Below, piece after piece: positions 7,993-17,101 of a stretch of DNA of 26,458 nucleotides; position 1 is the stretch's first letter; the number at the start of each line of letters is the position of its first letter. The stretch comes from CAYUNA01 sp047629355 (GTDB lineage: Bacteria; Bacteroidota; Bacteroidia; Chitinophagales; Saprospiraceae): contig JBLHWU010000074.1 of the NCBI GenBank assembly GCA_047629355.1, positions 1 through 26,458 on the forward strand. The letters run 5' to 3'. Under the pieces are notes generated by a model. That model did not search any database and was not told the origin of the DNA. It was given only the letters and a program-made list of their open reading frames with translations. The position numbers and the translations under genes were made by a program.

Positions 7993-9519
7993 TTAAATAC
8001 TTTCCTCTAAGAACCCCAAAACCTCCTCAATATATTTCCTGTCATTCGACAAGCGCGGCACTTTATTTTGCCCACCAAATTTCCCTTTCGACCGCAGCCA
8101 TTCATGAAAAGTGCCCGCAGGTACAGGGTGCATTCGCAATTGTTCCAAAGCCATGCTTTTGTAGCGCTTGGCTTCGTAATCAGAATTTATTTTCTGCAAA
8201 TTCTTATCTAGTAATTCATTGAATTGATGCAAATTTGGTGGCTGTTTTTCAAACTCAATTAACCATTCATGTCCACCTTTATCCCCTCCTTTGAAATAAA
8301 TTGGGGCGACCATATATTCACTAACCATCGCGTTGGTTTCGGTACAAGTTTGAGCAATTGCAGAGTCCGTATTTGCTAAAATAACTTCCTCACCGAAGGC
8401 ATTGACGAATTGTGTCATTCGTCCTTTAATTTTGATTCGAAAAGGGTATTTAGTTGTGAATTCAATCGTATCACCGGGTGTATAACGCCACAAGCCTGCA
8501 TTTGTACTAATCACAATTGCGTAAATTTTACCCAATTCTACGGCTTCCAAGGGCACAGCAATCGGTGCTTCTTTTTCCCATTCTGATTGTGGTAAAAATT
8601 CAAAATACACACCATTGTCCAATAATAAAAGCATATCGTCGGCATCAAAACGGTCTTGCACCGCAAAAAATCCTTCCGAAGCATTGTAAATTTCTTGATA
8701 GCTGACTTGCTTACCGGGTAGCATTTTTTCAAACTGTTTGCGATGTGGCCCAAAACTCACGCCGCCATGAATATAGCCTTGCAACTCTGGCCAAACTTCC
8801 AACATATGCTCTGCCCCCGTGATTTCCAAAATCCGTCGAAACAAGACCAGTGTCCAAGTCGGCACACCGCCAATCATCACCATTTCTTTTTCTTTGGCAG
8901 TAATTTGTGCTATTTTTTCAATCTTTTCTTCAAAATTTGGCAGCAATGCCGTTGCAAAATCTGGTGTGAAAAATGGGCGCCCCACTATCGGCATATGTTC
9001 AATCATGATGGCAGAAACGTCGCCAATAATGGTATTTGGATTACCAGGAAATGCCGACAAACTACCGCCCATCAGCAAACTTTTACATTCAAATTGACGC
9101 GCATCATCCCGTTCATCATAAAAAAAAGTCATCGTGTCCCAAGTCCCTTTAATGTGGCATTCTTTGAGATTTTCGGAACTGACAGGAATGTATTTACTAC
9201 GTCCGCTTGTCGTACCAGAGGACTTGGAAAACCATTTAATTTGACCACTCCACAGCACATCTTCTGCGCCGTGCATCATTTTTTCAATATAAGGATATAA
9301 AGTGTCGTAATTTTGAATAGGAACGGCATTTGCAAATTCTTGAGCCGTTTTTATTCTAGAAAAATGATACTTTTTACCCCATTCCGTATGCTTCGCAGTT
9401 TCCAATAAATTAGCCAATACCTCCTGCTGAATACGCTCAGGATGCTGCATATATTCTTGAATCCGCTTTAACCGATACCGATATATTTCTCGAAAAACTT
9501 TATTGACCCATTTTTTCAT
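7993..9519 (-). CDS. GH3 auxin-responsive promoter family protein (acyl-adenylate enzyme)
   Basis: A 508-residue cytoplasmic protein of the GH3 superfamily, a branch of the ANL adenylating enzymes that in plants joins amino acids to carboxylic acids such as jasmonate or auxin. The ATP-binding motif is SKSSGTTSGRSKYIP (98-112), the second nucleotide motif is YNASEG (278-283), and YTPGD (346-350) is the third. The C-terminal ~120 residues form the mobile lid domain. Length is normal for bacterial members. No signal peptide is present. The substrate of Bacteroidota GH3 proteins is unknown, and no biosynthetic partner genes flank it. It appears to be transcribed alone, with a hairpin after its stop and repeat DNA upstream. 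Confidence 0.92.
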   Translation of the reverse strand: MKKWVNKVFREIYRYRLKRIQEYMQHPERIQQEVLANLLETAKHTEWGKKYHFSRIKTAQEFANAVPIQNYDTLYPYIEKMMHGAEDVLWSGQIKWFSKSSGTTSGRSKYIPVSSENLKECHIKGTWDTMTFFYDERDDARQFECKSLLMGGSLSAFPGNPNTIIGDVSAIMIEHMPIVGRPFFTPDFATALLPNFEEKIEKIAQITAKEKEMVMIGGVPTWTLVLFRRILEITGAEHMLEVWPELQGYIHGGVSFGPHRKQFEKMLPGKQVSYQEIYNASEGFFAVQDRFDADDMLLLLDNGVYFEFLPQSEWEKEAPIAVPLEAVELGKIYAIVISTNAGLWRYTPGDTIEFTTKYPFRIKIKGRMTQFVNAFGEEVILANTDSAIAQTCTETNAMVSEYMVAPIYFKGGDKGGHEWLIEFEKQPPNLHQFNELLDKNLQKINSDYEAKRYKSMALEQLRMHPVPAGTFHEWLRSKGKFGGQNKVPRLSNDRKYIEEVLGFLEESI

Positions 9520-9599
9520 GCAGGGAAGTCTCTAACTTTTAGTGAGTAAAAATAATATTTAAAAATACTAAATTAGCTAAAAATTTAACTTGGGCAAAT

Positions 9600-9766
9600 C
9601 TTAGGAACGCGAAATAAATAAAGTACGATTTCTGGAAAAGAGGTTTTTTGCTCAGTTTGTGCTTTAAAAGTCCGATTCATGTTGATATCATGAGCATTTT
9701 TAAAGTAAAAAATGAGAGCAAAATATCCTCTTAAAAGTTGTAGATTATTTTTTTACCGCTACTAAG
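9600..9766 (-). repeat. ~167-bp palindromic repeat, copy 2
   Basis: An imperfect full-length palindrome bounded by CTTAG (9600-9604) and CTAAG (9762-9766), 162 bp apart. The left arm reads TTAGGAACGCGAAATAAATA and the right arm ends TTTTTACCGCTACTAAG, so its right end has drifted towards the version seen in the copy at 10041-10209. It shares the CTAAG at 9762-9766 with the next copy. Confidence 0.75.
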
Positions 9767-9928
9767 GAATGCGAAATAAATAAAGTTAGATTCTTGAGAA
9801 AGCGGTTTTGTTCTCATTTTTTGCTTTGAAAGTGCGATTTATGTTGATCTAATGAGTATTTTTAAAATAAAAAATGAGGGCAAAATATCCTCTCAAGAGT
9901 CTGAGTTTATTTAATTCGCATTCCTTAG
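9762..9928 (-). repeat. ~167-bp palindromic repeat, copy 3
   Basis: The best-kept copy: it begins CTAAGGAATGCGAAATAAAT and ends ATTTAATTCGCATTCCTTAG, with arms that pair along almost the whole length as a hairpin of about 75-80 bp per arm. It is bounded by CTAAG and CTTAG 162 bp apart and inverted relative to copy 4 at 17138-17304. It has no coding content. Transcription across it would give a very long RNA hairpin. Confidence 0.8.
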
Positions 9929-10045
9929 TAGTTGTATAAGGCAAAAAACGCAGACATAGCCTTTGCTATGCCGAGTATTTTTAACGAAGTACAAATTTAA
10001 AAATCGCCAAATCATCCGACAGGATTAACTTGAATAACTACTTAG
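9924..10045. repeat. 122-bp inverted-repeat spacer with internal hairpin
   Basis: Ends CTTAGTAGTT and AACTACTTAG are inverted repeats, and both outer CTTAG 5-mers are shared with the flanking palindromes. Inside is a perfect CATAGC-CTTT-GCTATG hairpin (9955-9970), extended by weaker pairing between A-runs and T-runs on either side. Its sequence differs from the ~167-bp family, so it is a separate small element or the original target region. Confidence 0.6.
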
Positions 10046-10209
10046 TAACGGTAAAAAAATAACTCCGCCAACTACCAAGTATTTCTTTTGTCCTTATTTT
10101 CCACTTTTGAAACAGTCATTATGTAGAGATAATTCCTATTTAAAAAGTAAAAACTAAGAACAAAATAAACGTTGTTAGTTGGCGGACTTATTATTTTACC
10201 GTTACTAAG
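10041..10209. repeat. Diverged copy (5) of the palindromic repeat family
   Basis: Ends CTTAGTAACGGTAAAA and TTTTACCGTTACTAAG form an inverted repeat, with further pairing of CCGCCAACTA and TAGTTGGCGG. The CTWAG 5-mers are 164 bp apart, almost the 162 bp of the other copies. The interior (TTTTGTCCTTATTTTCCACT and onwards) aligns by eye with the interior of copy 3, so it is a diverged member. It ends 191 bp before the start of the DUF7948/SBBP gene. Confidence 0.65.
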
Positions 10210-10400
10210 TAGCCCGACAACAACATTTAATGTCAATTATCCATAAATAACAACTCTCTCACCATCAAAATAGCACCTACTTTCCAAAACCCACATTTGC
10301 ACCCAATAGAATTAAACATTTTACCTATCTTACCTTTTTAAACACTACCCAAATACCTGATTCCTAAAATTCTATTTCTCTATAACCAAACTTTACAAAA

Positions 10401-13400
10401 ATGCAAAAAGTCAATACCTCCTCTACTCTGATTTTAACTTTTCTCATCACTGCCTTTTTTTCTTTAAAAACAGTGGCTCAAAACAACGCGATGGCACTCG
10501 TTGCCAATAACAAAAAACACGAAACCATCAAGCCCTTGTTATTCATTCAAAATAAGAAGCAATGGCATGAAAACGTATTATTTAAAACGTATTTCCTCGG
10601 CAGTAACAGTTTTTTTTTAGAAAAAAATGGCTTTACTTATTTATTGACACACCCAGAAGATTTACAAAAAATTCATGACTTACATAAAAGTTGGAAGAAG
10701 TCGAAAGACGGCATTTCCATGCGACACCATGCATATCGAGTTCGTTTTTTAAATGCCAAAGAGTCCCCCCTGCAAGGTTTGGCAAAAAAAAAGGGCTATC
10801 ACAATTATTTTTTAGGGAACGATAAATCTCAATGGTCGAGTCGGGTGCCTTTGTTTGGAAAAGTGGAGCAAAAAGAGCTGTACAACGGCATTGCCTTAGA
10901 AACCTATAGCCAAAAAGGACAACTTAAATACGACCTCGTCGTCGCACCAAATGCCGATGCTTCCGTGATTAAAATCGAGTATACCGGAGCAGATAAATTG
11001 GAATTAATTGATGGCAACTTGCACATTCACACCTCCATTGATGTAATGCAGGAACTCGCACCAATCGCTTTTCAAGAATTTGGTAACCAAAGACAATACG
11101 TTGATTGTCAATACATTCTGAAAGATAATATCTTATCCTTTTACTTCCCCGATGACTATGATAAAACGCAAGAATTAATCATTGACCCAACCGTTCAGGC
11201 AGCAACGCTCAGTGGCACCAATGGCTCGGCAAATTTCGGACATTCTGCTACTTTTGACAACGAAGGAAACGTATATAGCGGCGGTCGTTCCTTCGGTGAT
11301 GGCTACCCAACGACGACTGGGGCTTTTCAGCAAGTTTATGGCGGCGGCGGAACGGATATTGCCGTCAGCAAGTACAATCCTGATGGGACAAACCTGATTT
11401 ATGCCAGTTATTTGGGTGGGCAAAATGGCGATTTGCCACATAGTATCATCACTGATTTTAATCAACGATTGTATGTCTATGGGTCGTCGAGTTCGACCGA
11501 TTATCCTGTAACGGGCAATGCCTATCAGAGTACACACGGTGGAGGTAATGACATTGTTGTTTCTATTTTATCAACGGATGGAACGGCTTTGGTCGGGTCG
11601 AGTTATTTTGGCGGTAGCGAGAGTGATGGCGTTAATAATTCTAGCGAAAACTCTAATTATGGCGATAGTTTTAGAGGCGAAATCATCTTAGATGGGCAGA
11701 CGAATGTCTATGTGGTCAGTTCGACAAGTTCGGCTGATTTTCCAGTAACGGGTAATGCATTTGACCAAAGTTATAATGACCAAATCATAGACGGTATAGC
11801 GCAAGATGCTGTTGTTTTGAAGTCAAATAGTGATTTATCGGTTTTGTATTGGTCAACCTATTTGGGTGGCGATGATGCGGATATTGGCAATGGCATTCGG
11901 TTGGATGATGAGCAAAATGTCTATGTGACAGGAACGGCGGGTGCACAAAATTTTCCAACTACTGCTAACGCCTTTATGTCGACTTGGCCAGGTGGTAATG
12001 AAAACGCCTATATTTCAAAAATTTCTTCAAATGGTAGTAGCTTAATCACCAGTACTTTTTTTGGAACGAATAACGGCGACGAGCATTCTTATTTTATGGA
12101 TGTGGACGAATTAAATCAAGTTCACATTTATGGACAAACGACGGGCAATGTTCCCGTTACGTCAGGCACTTATTTTTTCAATCTAGGTAGTTCGCAGTTT
12201 CTTGCAGCTTTCGACGAGACCCTTTCGGATAAAATTTATTCGACAGTGATTGGCAGCGGCGGCGGGCTCGGTTATGATTTTGTACCCGTTGCTTTTATGG
12301 TGGACAAATGCAATGGCATCTATTTCTCCGGCTATTATTCTGCTGCCAATTTACCAACTACAAGCAATGCAATTTCAACCAATGGTGGCGTCTTTTATTT
12401 GGGTGTTTTAGAGCCTGATGCCTCCGATTTGCTATTTGGAACATATTATGGTGAAGCTGACCACGTTGATGGCGGCACGAGTCGTTTTGATAAAGGAGGT
12501 GTTGTTTATCAGGGTGTTTGTTCTTGTACAGGTTCGATTATGAATACACTACCAGGAGCTTGGGCGACTACGCAAAGCGCCTTTTGTGACGTCGGTGTTT
12601 TTAAAATTGATTTTGAAATAGAAACCGTCACCGCCAATGGAACAGTCGTACCTGGCACGTCAGGATGCGCACCTTTTGAAGTCGATTTGACCTATACTGG
12701 ACTGAACGCCACTGAATGGGAATGGTTCTTTCCAGATGGTACACTAACAACAACCATTAATGCAAATTATACCTTTGCAGAAGCTGGAAATTACGAAATT
12801 CCGTTAGTCGTCAAGAACCCGAATACCTGCAATTTCACCGATACCATTTTTGTACAAATTGATGTATTGGATGGGGAAAGTTCCTTGCAAGAATTTCAGA
12901 TTTGCGATGGCGAAGACCTCTTTCTTGACGCCACGACTTCCAATGCAACCTACCTCTGGGATGATGGTTCAACCTCCGCTACTTTGGTCGTCAATCAACA
13001 GGGAACTTACTGGGTGGATGTGATGATTGAAGGTTGTGCCAAACGCGATTCTTTCCTCGTGACTTCACTGTCAGCGGTGGACATTGAGTTGGGACCAGAT
13101 ACTTCCGTTTGTGATATTCCGTCCATTATTTTGGATGTGGCAGACCCTGCAGCGCTAAGCTATATTTGGCAAGATGGTACGGGCAATTCCAATTTTACCG
13201 CGACCACTTCGGGCATTTATTCGGTCGAAGTTACGGATACGGCGGGCTGCGTATCCATCGATGAAGTGTCGCTGGATTTTGGAGAAACTGTTCCACTTGA
13301 TTTAGGTCCAGATAGCACGCTTTGTGTCGGGCAAACCACTATCCTCTCTTTTACTATTCCAGATGTGACTTACGAATGGTCGGACGGTTCTGCTGGCCAA

Positions 13401-14495
13401 TCGTATAACATTAATGAGCCGGGCACTATTTGGTTAGAATTGGACAATAATGGCTGTAAAAACAGAGATTCTATTGAAATAATTTACCTCCCAGAACTCT
13501 TTCCAAATGCAGAAGGCATCGACATTCTCTGCGCCAATGATTGCAATGGGGAAGTAACCGTTGCGCCTTCTGGTGGCATCGGATTTGGTTACGCAATTGC
13601 CTGGGAAACTGGCGATACTACCGAAAAAGTCTCTAATCTCTGCCCCGCCACTTATTCCGTCACCGTAACAGATGCTAATGGCTGTACAGGCATTGATGAA
13701 GGTGCCGTGGGCGCACCGCCCCCCTTGGATATGACGCTGACTTTGCAAGCTGTAGAATGTCCAGATGATGGCAATGGCGCGATTGAAGTGACAACAACAG
13801 ATGGAGGCGTTCCTCCCTATACTTATTCGATTGATAATTCTACTTTTAGTCCAATTAATGGGGCTGGATTTTTGTCTGGTGGCACTTACACCGTTATTGC
13901 GCAAGATGCCAATGGTTGTTTGATTGAAAAAACGGCAGTGATTGATGAACCAGCAGATTTTGTGGTGTACACAGGTGATGATATTTTTATAAAATTGGGT
14001 GACCGAGTTGATTTAGGTGGGCAGATTATTCCTTATTTTGGACAAGTGATGTTGTGGACACCTGCCGATTCTTTAAATTGTCCAACTTGCCCCAATCCCT
14101 ACTTTTTCCCATTAGAATCTGGGCAAATGAACTTCTTGGTGACCGATACGACAAGTGGCTGTTTTCGACAAGATTCTATGTTGATTTTTGTGGAAAAACC
14201 ACGCGATGTCTTTGCGCCAAATGTCTTCTCTCCCAACTTGGATGGCACAAATGATTTCTTTACCATCTTTGCAGGAATTGGCGTAAAAGAAGTTTTACAA
14301 ATGCACGTTTTCAGCCGCTGGGGTAATCTTATTTTTGAAAAAAATAATTTTCAACCTAATGATGTTAACATTGGTTGGGATGGCACTTTGAATGGTGAAA
14401 CGTTGAATCCAAATGTATTTGTTTGGAAGGCGCAGGTACGGTTTAAGGATGGAGAAATGAAGTGGTATCAGGGAGATGTGACGTTAGTGCGGTAG
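10401..14495 (+). CDS. DUF7948/SBBP-repeat/PKD surface protein with type B T9SS sorting domain
   Basis: A 1364-residue secreted protein. A signal peptide covers about 1-27 (cut near TVAQ/N). Residues about 45-262 match the DUF7948 domain that usually precedes SBBP repeats (ENVLFKTYFLGSNSFFLEKN at its start). About 265-735 is a beta-propeller of SBBP-type blades, with recurring YASYLGG, GSSYFGG, WSTYLGG and FGTYYG motifs and FPTTANAF-like links. A PKD domain follows (about 740-820: CAPFEVDLTYTGLNATEWEW), then three Ig-like units of the DxxLCxGQ type (about 826-1030), two SprB-like repeats (about 1035-1185), and the gliding-motility C-terminal domain (about 1270-1364: FSPNLDGTND, FSRWGNLIFE, ending YQGDVTLVR). 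It is a cell-surface or released adhesin-like protein whose ligand cannot be told. No PorP/SprF gene is adjacent. Confidence 0.9.
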   Translation: MQKVNTSSTLILTFLITAFFSLKTVAQNNAMALVANNKKHETIKPLLFIQNKKQWHENVLFKTYFLGSNSFFLEKNGFTYLLTHPEDLQKIHDLHKSWKKSKDGISMRHHAYRVRFLNAKESPLQGLAKKKGYHNYFLGNDKSQWSSRVPLFGKVEQKELYNGIALETYSQKGQLKYDLVVAPNADASVIKIEYTGADKLELIDGNLHIHTSIDVMQELAPIAFQEFGNQRQYVDCQYILKDNILSFYFPDDYDKTQELIIDPTVQAATLSGTNGSANFGHSATFDNEGNVYSGGRSFGDGYPTTTGAFQQVYGGGGTDIAVSKYNPDGTNLIYASYLGGQNGDLPHSIITDFNQRLYVYGSSSSTDYPVTGNAYQSTHGGGNDIVVSILSTDGTALVGSSYFGGSESDGVNNSSENSNYGDSFRGEIILDGQTNVYVVSSTSSADFPVTGNAFDQSYNDQIIDGIAQDAVVLKSNSDLSVLYWSTYLGGDDADIGNGIRLDDEQNVYVTGTAGAQNFPTTANAFMSTWPGGNENAYISKISSNGSSLITSTFFGTNNGDEHSYFMDVDELNQVHIYGQTTGNVPVTSGTYFFNLGSSQFLAAFDETLSDKIYSTVIGSGGGLGYDFVPVAFMVDKCNGIYFSGYYSAANLPTTSNAISTNGGVFYLGVLEPDASDLLFGTYYGEADHVDGGTSRFDKGGVVYQGVCSCTGSIMNTLPGAWATTQSAFCDVGVFKIDFEIETVTANGTVVPGTSGCAPFEVDLTYTGLNATEWEWFFPDGTLTTTINANYTFAEAGNYEIPLVVKNPNTCNFTDTIFVQIDVLDGESSLQEFQICDGEDLFLDATTSNATYLWDDGSTSATLVVNQQGTYWVDVMIEGCAKRDSFLVTSLSAVDIELGPDTSVCDIPSIILDVADPAALSYIWQDGTGNSNFTATTSGIYSVEVTDTAGCVSIDEVSLDFGETVPLDLGPDSTLCVGQTTILSFTIPDVTYEWSDGSAGQSYNINEPGTIWLELDNNGCKNRDSIEIIYLPELFPNAEGIDILCANDCNGEVTVAPSGGIGFGYAIAWETGDTTEKVSNLCPATYSVTVTDANGCTGIDEGAVGAPPPLDMTLTLQAVECPDDGNGAIEVTTTDGGVPPYTYSIDNSTFSPINGAGFLSGGTYTVIAQDANGCLIEKTAVIDEPADFVVYTGDDIFIKLGDRVDLGGQIIPYFGQVMLWTPADSLNCPTCPNPYFFPLESGQMNFLVTDTTSGCFRQDSMLIFVEKPRDVFAPNVFSPNLDGTNDFFTIFAGIGVKEVLQMHVFSRWGNLIFEKNNFQPNDVNIGWDGTLNGETLNPNVFVWKAQVRFKDGEMKWYQGDVTLVR

Positions 14496-14546
14496 CATTT
14501 TTTAGTTAAAAATTTGGTAAAACCCGAAATTTTGAATCCTGGTCAA

Positions 14547-14600
14547 TACCGCATAACAACAGTTTTGTAAGATTTTTGAGTTTCAAAAAATACAATGCGA
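14547..14600 (+). repeat. Degraded fragment of the 194-bp element
   Basis: It begins TACCG after a CAA, like copy B, and contains GTAAGATTTTTGAGTTTCAA followed by AAAAATAC. This matches the inner segment of the 194-bp element (GTAAAATTTTCGAGCTTCAA in copy A). The rest of the element is missing. It lies in the orientation of copy A. Confidence 0.5.
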
Positions 14601-14696
14601 GGCTGTATCAAAAGGTCGCCACAAGGCTAATTTATTTGGAGAAAATTTTCAAATACGAAAACCTCGCCCATTAATTTACCTTTTAATTCAGCCTCG
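14598..14696. mobile_element. ~99-bp inverted-repeat remnant with IS-like ends
   Basis: Ends CGAGGCTGTATCAAAAGGT (14598-14616) and ACCTTTTAATTCAGCCTCG (14678-14696) are inverted repeats matching at 17 of 19 positions. The GAGGCTGT...CAAAAGG form resembles terminal repeats of some transposase-bearing insertion sequences as I recall them, so this could be an internally deleted IS. No transposase sequence remains, and the assignment is tentative. Confidence 0.35.
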
Positions 14697-14765
14697 ACGT
14701 GGGACTTGCGGGATAAAACGCTCTCTGTCGAAGATTCAAATAAATTTTTGTTCCACGGTAACCAA

Positions 14766-14959
14766 TACCGTGTGAAGTAAATTTTATTGCATTTTTACAA
14801 GGGGATTTTAAGGGGTAAAAACGGTTTATAAAAACCGTTTTTACCCCTTAACAAGCACACCCCCATTGCCGCAGCCAATGCGCACTGTATTTTTTGAAGC
14901 TCGAAAATCTTACGATTCTCTCGCTTCTTAAACTTTAAACAAACTTACTTTACAGTGTA
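14766..14959 (-). mobile_element. 194-bp MITE-like element, copy B (inverted)
   Basis: The same length as copy A (86-279) and its reverse complement, with a few changes. Ends are TACCGTGTGAAGTAAATTTT and ACTTACTTTACAGTGTA. Flanks are ACCAA (14761-14765) and ATCAA (14960-14964), a 5-bp match with one difference, compatible with an aged target duplication. The central 44-bp hairpin (14808-14851) is perfect here: TTAAGGGGTAAAAACGGTTT pairs with the following complement. It lies between the SBBP surface protein and the pullulanase gene, where the hairpin could also stop transcription. Confidence 0.7.
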
Positions 14960-15112
14960 ATCAATGCTCCAAATTTTATATTTCTATCAATATGGCTGTC
15001 GTTAAGTAACGCGTAGTCATTAATGATAAAAGCTATCAAAGAATATTGATTTAAAAATTAATTTCACTAATTTCTGCTATTTTTACACCTTTTAATTTAA
15101 AAAATAAAATCG

Positions 15113-17101
15113 ATGCGGCAAGCCCTACCACTTTTCTTATTCCTCATTTTTTTAATTTCTTGTAAAAATAATATGAAAATAACTTACGGTAGCTACGAAG
15201 AATACCCAGTATACGAGGGCAACCTCGGTTTAATTTATAGTCCAGAAAAATCGCGATTCCGCATCTGGGCACCCACAGCAGATGCAATAAAAATTCGCTT
15301 GTACGACCAAGATTTAGGTGGAAACCCAGCGTTTGAACAAGATTTAAAAAGAGATAGTCATGGCACTTGGCAGGCAACTTTCAATGAAGATATTGAAGGA
15401 AAATACTATACTTTTGAAGCAACTATTGACGGAAAAAACTTGGAAGAAACACCCGACCCTTATGTCAAAGCAGTCGGTACAAATGGGAAGCGCGGACAAG
15501 TCATTGATTTTTCAAAAACGAATCCTAAAGATTGGCTGACGCATGCCAAACCTGCGCTTGAAAATTTGAATGACATCATCATTTATGAACTACACGTTCG
15601 AGATTTGTCGATGTCTCCTAATTCTGGTATTCAAAACAAGGGGAAATTTCTTGGTCTAACGGAAACGGGGACGAAAAGTCCGGATGGATTGGCGACGGGT
15701 TTAGACCATATTAAGGAAATGGGTGTGACGCATGTTCATTTGCTACCAGTTTATGATTATAAATCTATTGACGAAAGTCAATTGACACAAAATAAGTTCA
15801 ATTGGGGCTACGACCCGCAAAATTACAACGTTCCCGAGGGCAGTTATTCTACCAATCCTGCAGACGGGGCAGTGCGGATTCGAGAGTTTAAAACGATGGT
15901 AAAAACTTTACATGACAATGGACTACGCGTCATCATGGATGTCGTTTACAACCATACTTTTGATACCAACACCCCATTTGAACAGCTCGTTCCAGGTTAT
16001 TATTATCGAAAAAATGAAGATGGCAGCTTCTCCAATGCTTCCGGTTGCGGCAACGAAACTGCTTCTGAACGCTTGATGATGCGCCGCTATATTATCGAAA
16101 GTGTGCAATATTGGGCGCAAGAATATGGCATTGACGGCTTTCGGTTTGACCTCATGGGCATTCACGATGTTGAGACGATGAATGAAGTTTCAAAAACACT
16201 GCGGGCTATTGACCCAACGATTGTAATTTATGGCGAAGGCTGGACGGCGGGTGACTCTCCCCTACCCGATTCCTTGCGGGCGAGCAAAAATCATACGCTG
16301 CAATTGAATCATGTCGCGGCATTTAGCGATGATATACGGGATGCGGTGAAAGGACACGTTTTTACGCAAGATGCGAAGGCGTTTATTAGTGGTTTGGAAG
16401 GCTTGGACGAGAGTGTAAAATTTGGGATTGTGGCAGCAGGACGACATCCGCAAGTTGATTATGCAAAAGTCAATTACTCCAATGCACCTTGGGCGCGCGA
16501 CCCGCATCAATGCATCAATTATGTAAGTTGCCACGACAATCATACGCTTTGGGATAGGCTGACGAATTGTTGCAGTGAATTTTCAAAAGCAGACCGAATT
16601 GAGATGCATAAGTTGGCAAATACGATTGTTTTAACCAGTCAAGGTATTCCATTTTTGCACGCAGGAGTCGAGATGGTTAGGACCAAACAAGGGGAAGAAA
16701 ATTCTTATAAATCACCTGATTCGATTAATCAAATTGATTGGGATTGGAAGAAAGAAAACGCCGAGGTTGTTGATTATTATAAAACGTTGATTCAGATGCG
16801 CAAAAATCATCCTGCTTTTAGAATGACGACGAATGCCCAGATTCAGCAGCATTTGCAATTTTTAAATATGAAGGAAAATAATTTAGTGGGTTATCAAATT
16901 TCAGCCAATGCGAACGGCGATGAGTGGAAAGATATTGTCGTTGTTTTTAATGGAAATACCGATTCCAAAACGGTGGATTTACCAAAAGGAGATTGGAGGA
17001 TTGTTTGTCAAAATGGGGTAATTGATGAAAATGGAATTGGCGAATTTAAAGGTGGGAAAATTGAAGTAGCGGAGCATTCTGCCTTGATTCTAAAACAATA
17101 G
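15113..17101 (+). CDS. pulA: Type I pullulanase (GH13 debranching enzyme), lipoprotein
   Basis: A 662-residue enzyme that hydrolyses alpha-1,6 branches in pullulan, glycogen or starch-derived dextrins. The N-terminus is a lipoprotein signal (LIFLIS then Cys17), so it is membrane-anchored, probably on the periplasmic or outer face. A CBM48-type N-terminal domain covers about 35-125. The GH13 barrel carries the pullulanase hallmark NWGYDP (230-235), MDVVYNH (about 275-281), nucleophile Asp346 in DGFRFDLMG, acid/base Glu375 in YGEGW, and Asp475 in CHDNH, so all three catalytic carboxylates are intact. A C-terminal beta domain follows. Length fits compact type I pullulanases without CBM41. No SusC/SusD genes or other amylases lie beside it. 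The palindromic repeat starting at 17138 follows shortly after its stop. Confidence 0.95.
   Translation: MRQALPLFLFLIFLISCKNNMKITYGSYEEYPVYEGNLGLIYSPEKSRFRIWAPTADAIKIRLYDQDLGGNPAFEQDLKRDSHGTWQATFNEDIEGKYYTFEATIDGKNLEETPDPYVKAVGTNGKRGQVIDFSKTNPKDWLTHAKPALENLNDIIIYELHVRDLSMSPNSGIQNKGKFLGLTETGTKSPDGLATGLDHIKEMGVTHVHLLPVYDYKSIDESQLTQNKFNWGYDPQNYNVPEGSYSTNPADGAVRIREFKTMVKTLHDNGLRVIMDVVYNHTFDTNTPFEQLVPGYYYRKNEDGSFSNASGCGNETASERLMMRRYIIESVQYWAQEYGIDGFRFDLMGIHDVETMNEVSKTLRAIDPTIVIYGEGWTAGDSPLPDSLRASKNHTLQLNHVAAFSDDIRDAVKGHVFTQDAKAFISGLEGLDESVKFGIVAAGRHPQVDYAKVNYSNAPWARDPHQCINYVSCHDNHTLWDRLTNCCSEFSKADRIEMHKLANTIVLTSQGIPFLHAGVEMVRTKQGEENSYKSPDSINQIDWDWKKENAEVVDYYKTLIQMRKNHPAFRMTTNAQIQQHLQFLNMKENNLVGYQISANANGDEWKDIVVVFNGNTDSKTVDLPKGDWRIVCQNGVIDENGIGEFKGGKIEVAEHSALILKQ

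Larger units (their letters stand above)
14496..15112. other. Gene-free region of repeat remnants
   Basis: This 617-bp stretch has no recognisable gene. It holds a degraded fragment of the 194-bp element (14547-14600), an inverted-repeat remnant (14598-14696), the full second copy of the 194-bp element (14766-14959), and then an AT-rich leader before the pullulanase gene. No clear promoter pair was found. Confidence 0.6.

Noticed and set aside
8743..9300. 185-codon plus-strand frame opposite the GH3 gene
   Set aside because: It lies fully antisense to a well-supported gene, is rich in His, Trp and Cys in a way typical of shadow frames, and matches no known family.
9600..10212. CRISPR array
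   Set aside because: Repeats are long palindromes that directly abut each other, without unique spacers of constant length or cas genes.
13434..13904. 156-codon minus-strand frame within the SBBP surface protein gene
   Set aside because: Antisense to a strong gene with clear domains; no signal, motif or start context of its own.
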